NCBI GenBank assembly: GCA_016191525.1 | Contig: JACPOK010000037.1 | Span: 62,001 to 126,000 of the forward strand | DNA: 64,000 nt | Source: Burkholderiales bacterium | GTDB taxonomy: Bacteria > Pseudomonadota > Gammaproteobacteria > Burkholderiales > Burkholderiaceae_C | Direction: 5' to 3' | Shown here: piece by piece, positions 59,430 to 64,000 of the stretch | How positions within the stretch are numbered: the stretch's first letter is position 1 | Layout: every line of letters starts with the position of its first letter | Translations under genes and position numbers: made by a program | Notes under the pieces: model-generated | Seen by the model: the letters and a program-made list of their open reading frames with translations, nothing else | What the model was told of the DNA's origin: nothing | The model's database searches: none

Positions 59430-60521
59430 ATGAGCCTGTATCACATCATCACGCTGGGCCGCTTCGCGGTTCTGGATTCCAAGGGGATGCCGCTCACCCT
59501 GTCGACGCGCAAGCAGATGGCCTTGCTCGCCTATCTCGCGATGCAGCCCAACGGCGTCTGCGGCCGCGAGGTGCTGGCCGCGGCCTTCTGGGGCGACAAC
59601 GACGAGGCGCGGGCGCGGCACAGCCTCAGCCAGGCGCTTTACGACCTCAAGCGCTGCCTTGGGCCGCAGGTGGTTCGCAGCGGCGGCCAACTGGTCTGGA
59701 TCACCAAAGGGGCAATCACGGTAGATGCCGGCGAAGTCCTGCGCCTGGCCGAAGACCGCTGCACCGAGGCTTCGCTGGCGGCCGACCGGCTGTACCAAGG
59801 CGACTTCCTGCCCGGCATGGAACTGGCCGAGGAGGGATTCGACGGCTGGCTGATGGCCGAGCGTGAGCGCGTGCGCCGCGCGGCCCACCGCAGCATCGGT
59901 GCGCTGCTGTCGGCCGGCGCCGAGGCGCTCGACGGCGATGAGATGCTGCGCATCAGCCGTGCGCTGCTGAAGGTCGATCCCTTCGATGAGCGCGCACACT
60001 GCCGCATCATGGAGACCTATGCACGCCAGGGCTTGAAGCAGATGGTGGTGGCGCACTTCAACCGGCTGGCGGCCGACCTGGACCGCGAGCTTGACGTGCG
60101 CCCCTCGGCGCAGCTGGTCTCGACCTACGAGTCCATCCTGCACGACGCCCCGGCCCCGGCGGGGCCGGTGTTCCGCATCGAGGACTATGTCTTCGTCGTC
60201 GAGCAGATCCCGCATCCCGTGCTGGTGACCGACATGCACAACCGCATCGTCGGCTGGAACAGCAAGTCCGAGCAGTTGCTCGGTTTTTCCAAGGAAGAAG
60301 TGGTCGGGCGTACGCCTGCCATGCTGCACGGCGACTCCGGCCTGGCCGCCCGCATCATCGACTCGGCGCTGGAGTTCGGCAGCTGGACCGGAGAGATCAC
60401 GCTGCTGGCCAAGGACGGGCAGCGCTGCCGCCAGCAGCGCGTCGTCGCGCCGCTGTTCGCGCCCGATGGGCGGCGCCTGGGCGCATTCGGTCAGAGTGTG
60501 CCGAACCTGGCGGCCGCGTGA
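59430..60521 (+). CDS. SARP/BTAD transcriptional activator with C-terminal PAS domain
   Basis: A 363-residue regulator with an unusual domain order. Residues 5-95 form an OmpR-like winged helix (ITLGRFAVLDSKGMPLTL, STRKQMALLAYLAM, LSQALYDLKRCLG). Residues 100-240 are a bacterial transcriptional activation domain made of TPR-like helices (LYQGDFLPGM, FDERAHCRIMETYARQG, LDRELDVRPSAQL). Residues 255-355 are a PAS domain (HPVLVTDMHNRIVGWN, LLGFSKEEVVGRTP). The ATG at 59430 follows GGGAG seven bases upstream. It is divergent from the binding-protein gene and probably controls the transporter. SARP proteins are typical of actinomycetes; this one senses a signal by PAS. Confidence 0.88.
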   Translation: MSLYHIITLGRFAVLDSKGMPLTLSTRKQMALLAYLAMQPNGVCGREVLAAAFWGDNDEARARHSLSQALYDLKRCLGPQVVRSGGQLVWITKGAITVDAGEVLRLAEDRCTEASLAADRLYQGDFLPGMELAEEGFDGWLMAERERVRRAAHRSIGALLSAGAEALDGDEMLRISRALLKVDPFDERAHCRIMETYARQGLKQMVVAHFNRLAADLDRELDVRPSAQLVSTYESILHDAPAPAGPVFRIEDYVFVVEQIPHPVLVTDMHNRIVGWNSKSEQLLGFSKEEVVGRTPAMLHGDSGLAARIIDSALEFGSWTGEITLLAKDGQRCRQQRVVAPLFAPDGRRLGAFGQSVPNLAAA

Positions 60522-60525
60522 CATT

Positions 60526-61110
60526 TCAGGCGGCCGGCCCACAGTCCGCTCCCCAGCGTTTGATGCCCGGCAGCGTGATGCCGAACAGGTCGAGCGCGCG
60601 CCCCAGGCTGTGGTCGACCAGGTCCTGGATGGTTTGCGGTTTGCTGTAGAACGCCGGCACCGGCGGATAGACGATCGCGCCCATTTCCGTGACCGCGGTC
60701 ATGTTGCGCAGATGGCCCAGGTGAAGCGGCGTTTCGCGCACCATCAGCACCAGCCGCCGCCGCTCCTTGAGCACCACGTCGGCCGCACGCGTGAGCAGCG
60801 AGCTGGTGGTGCCGGTCGCCACTTCGGCCAGCGTACGCATCGAGCAGGGCACGACGATCATGCCGTCGGTGCGGAACGAGCCGCTGGAGATCGCCGCGGC
60901 GATATCGTCCTGCTTGTGGCTCACGCTCGCCAGCGCCTGCACGTCGCGAACCTTCCAGTTGGTCTCGTAGGCCAGCGTGATCTGCGCGCTGCGGCTGATT
61001 ACCAGGTGTGTTTCGACATCCGCTTCGCGCAGCAGTTGCAGCATGCGCACGCCCATGACGACGCCCGAGGCGCCGCTGATGCCGACGATGAGCTTGCGGG
61101 GTGTATCCAT
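60526..61110 (-). CDS. UbiX-type flavin prenyltransferase
   Basis: A 194-residue enzyme that makes prenylated FMN, the cofactor of UbiD-type decarboxylases. The N-terminal [20 protein letters not shown] is the FMN-binding start, [20 protein letters not shown] is the conserved loop, and [20 protein letters not shown] the C-terminal signature. It lies one base after the LivF gene stop in the same operon, which suggests that the imported compound is decarboxylated or carboxylated. No UbiD partner lies in this window. Confidence 0.92.
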   Translation of the reverse strand: MDTPRKLIVGISGASGVVMGVRMLQLLREADVETHLVISRSAQITLAYETNWKVRDVQALASVSHKQDDIAAAISSGSFRTDGMIVVPCSMRTLAEVATGTTSSLLTRAADVVLKERRRLVLMVRETPLHLGHLRNMTAVTEMGAIVYPPVPAFYSKPQTIQDLVDHSLGRALDLFGITLPGIKRWGADCGPAA

Positions 61111-61111
61111 G

Positions 61112-61770
61112 TCAGGTTGCAAAGAGCTTGCCGCCGCGCATCTCCGCGCTGCGCGTGGCCAGGCCGTCCATGAACGCGCGGTTCTGTTCCACCAGGAGGA
61201 TCGCGAAACGCCCGGCCAGCTTCTGCAGCACGCCACGCAACTCCTGCACCACGATGGGTGCAAGGCCCTGGGTGGGTTCATCCAGCAGCAGCGCTTTGGG
61301 GTCCATCATCAGCGCGCGGGCGATGGCCAGCATCTGCTGCTCGCCGCCGGAGAGGGCGTCGCCGGGCTGGTCACGCCGCTCGGCCAGCCGCGGAAACAGC
61401 TCCCAGGCCTGCTCGACGCGGGTGCGAAACGATGCCTCGTCCGCACCGGCTCGGCCCGAGGCCCGCGTGAGTTCCAGGTTTTCCAACACGGTGAGGCCGG
61501 GGATGATCTGCCGCCCCTCGGGCACCATCACGAGGCCGGCACGCGCGCGCTGCCACGCTTGCGTGCGGCTGAGGTCTTGTCCGTCCAGGCTCACGATGCC
61601 CGCCTGACGCGGCAGCAACCCGGCCAGCGTGCGCAGCAGCGTGGTCTTGCCCGCGCCGTTGGGGCCGAGGATGCCCAGCACCTCGTTCGAGGCGAGTGTG
61701 AAACTGAGGTCGCGGAAAACCTGCAATTCGCCATAGCCGCCGGTCAGGCCGGCCGTCTGGAGTACCGGCG

Positions 61771-61774
<4 letters not shown>
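61112..61774 (-). CDS. livF: ABC transporter ATP-binding protein LivF-like
   Basis: A 220-residue nucleotide-binding subunit of a branched-chain-type ABC importer. Walker A is [11 protein letters not shown], the signature is [18 protein letters not shown], and Walker B is [12 protein letters not shown]. The start overlaps the LivM-LivG gene by four bases (ATGA), and UbiX follows after one base. It works with LivG and LivM/H to power uptake. Confidence 0.94.
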
Positions 61775-63494
<1,720 letters not shown>

Positions 63495-63498
<4 letters not shown>

Positions 63499-64000
63499 GC
63501 GCGCAGCCCTCCACCGTGTCGAATCCAGCGGCTTTGCCACAGCGCGATGGCGATCAGCACCAGGAAGACGATCGGGTCCTGCGCCAGCGCGTCGACATAG
63601 GTGCTGACGAAGGATTCGAACAGGCCCAGGCACAGCCCGGCGGGCACGCCGCGCGATGGCACCATGCCGGCCAGCGCCGCGGCGATGAAGCCGCGCAGCG
63701 TCATCGCGAGGCCCGCCTGGAAGTCCACCGAGGTCAGCGGCACCAGCAGCACGGCCGCCAGGCCACCGAGCAGCCCGGCGATGCCGAACGCGATCGCTCG
63801 CGCCTGGCCCACGTTGACGCCCAGCAATTGCGCGGCATCCGGGTTGGCGGCGCAGGCGCGTAACTGCTTGCCCACGCGGGTGGTCGCCAGGAACACGGTT
63901 ACCGCGAAGGCAGCCGCAACGCCAACGACGATCAGCAACAGCCCTTGCGGCGGCAGCGCGCCACCGAGCCAGCGCAGCGGCGGCCCGCCGACCAGGCGCG
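63495..64000 (-). CDS. livH: LivH-type permease, C-terminal part (runs off the window)
   Basis: At least 168 residues of the second membrane subunit of the ABC importer are visible, open to the window edge. Several hydrophobic segments are seen (LLGGLAAVLLVPLTSVDFQA, MTLRGFIAAALAGMV). TTRVGKQLRACAANPDAAQL is the cytoplasmic EAA-like loop that touches the ATPase. The stop overlaps the LivM-LivG start (ATGA). The start is outside the window. Confidence 0.92.

Noticed and set aside
58098-60542. Open frame of 814 codons on the minus strand reaching from the binding protein through the SARP gene
   Set aside because: Only the part from ATG 59237 has signal peptide and binding-protein motifs; the rest is opposite the SARP-PAS gene.

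Overview
The window is GC-rich and gene-dense, and it fits a beta-proteobacterium of the order Burkholderiales, most likely family Comamonadaceae (Polaromonas, Variovorax, Ramlibacter or Rhodoferax type). This is inferred from the many Bug/TctC-type tricarboxylate-transporter binding proteins, a Gram-negative porin with the family's usual N-terminus, the rnm-yciO-like-trpS neighbourhood, and small dispersed repeats that I associate with this family. No database was searched.

Positions 1-31 kb look like ordinary chromosome. There is a partial aldo/keto reductase, an Fpg/Nei-type glycosylase, an acyl-CoA synthetase, prfB with its programmed frameshift, a HAD phosphatase, pepN, fbp, tRNA-Thr(CGT) with its own -10 box and terminator, and crcB. 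These are followed by a SapC-like protein, a DUF21/CBS membrane protein, apaH, an rhlE-type helicase, a YpfJ-type metallopeptidase, pcp, a glutathione transferase, and the run rnm - EamA transporter - yciO-like - M50 protease - trpS. A two-component pair, a KGG stress protein, Ku, an ECF42-like sigma factor with its DGPF partner, a nitronate monooxygenase and a UbiB/AarF kinase complete this part.

Positions 32-44 kb are catabolic and accessory. A minus-strand operon (cupin, Bug, two NTF2-fold proteins, Bug) lies opposite a TetR gene. It is followed by an HbpS/GlcG-like gene, an NTF2-like gene and an azoreductase gene, then an esterase lipoprotein behind a large TetR-type palindrome, and a molybdenum hydroxylase (large subunit plus 2Fe-2S subunit) with a third Bug protein.

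Positions 44-56 kb hold an AraC-type regulator whose gene is flanked by two inverted copies of a 26-bp site. One copy faces the Bug/molybdenum hydroxylase operon. The other precedes an unusual pair: a cytosolic protein built of about seven EAR/EPTP-like repeats, translationally overlapped by a 397-residue protein I do not recognise. An LVIVD beta-propeller and a porin are read on the opposite strand, and then comes a tightly overlapping six-gene plus-strand operon (hydrolase, VOC, nitroreductase, MFS, lipoprotein hydrolase, metallo-beta-lactamase fold). A decayed glutathione transferase gene follows.

Positions 56-64 kb hold a second esterase lipoprotein and a branched-chain/aromatic-type ABC transporter (binding protein, LivF, a LivM-LivG fusion, LivH running off the window). 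These sit with a UbiX-type flavin prenyltransferase and a SARP/BTAD regulator that carries a C-terminal PAS domain. Together the accessory half looks like uptake and breakdown of aromatic or ester-type carbon sources under several local regulators.

The two points I find most worth pursuing are the EAR-repeat gene pair with its paired AraC sites, and a 53-bp dispersed repeat found three times in the same reading frame inside two housekeeping-type genes.
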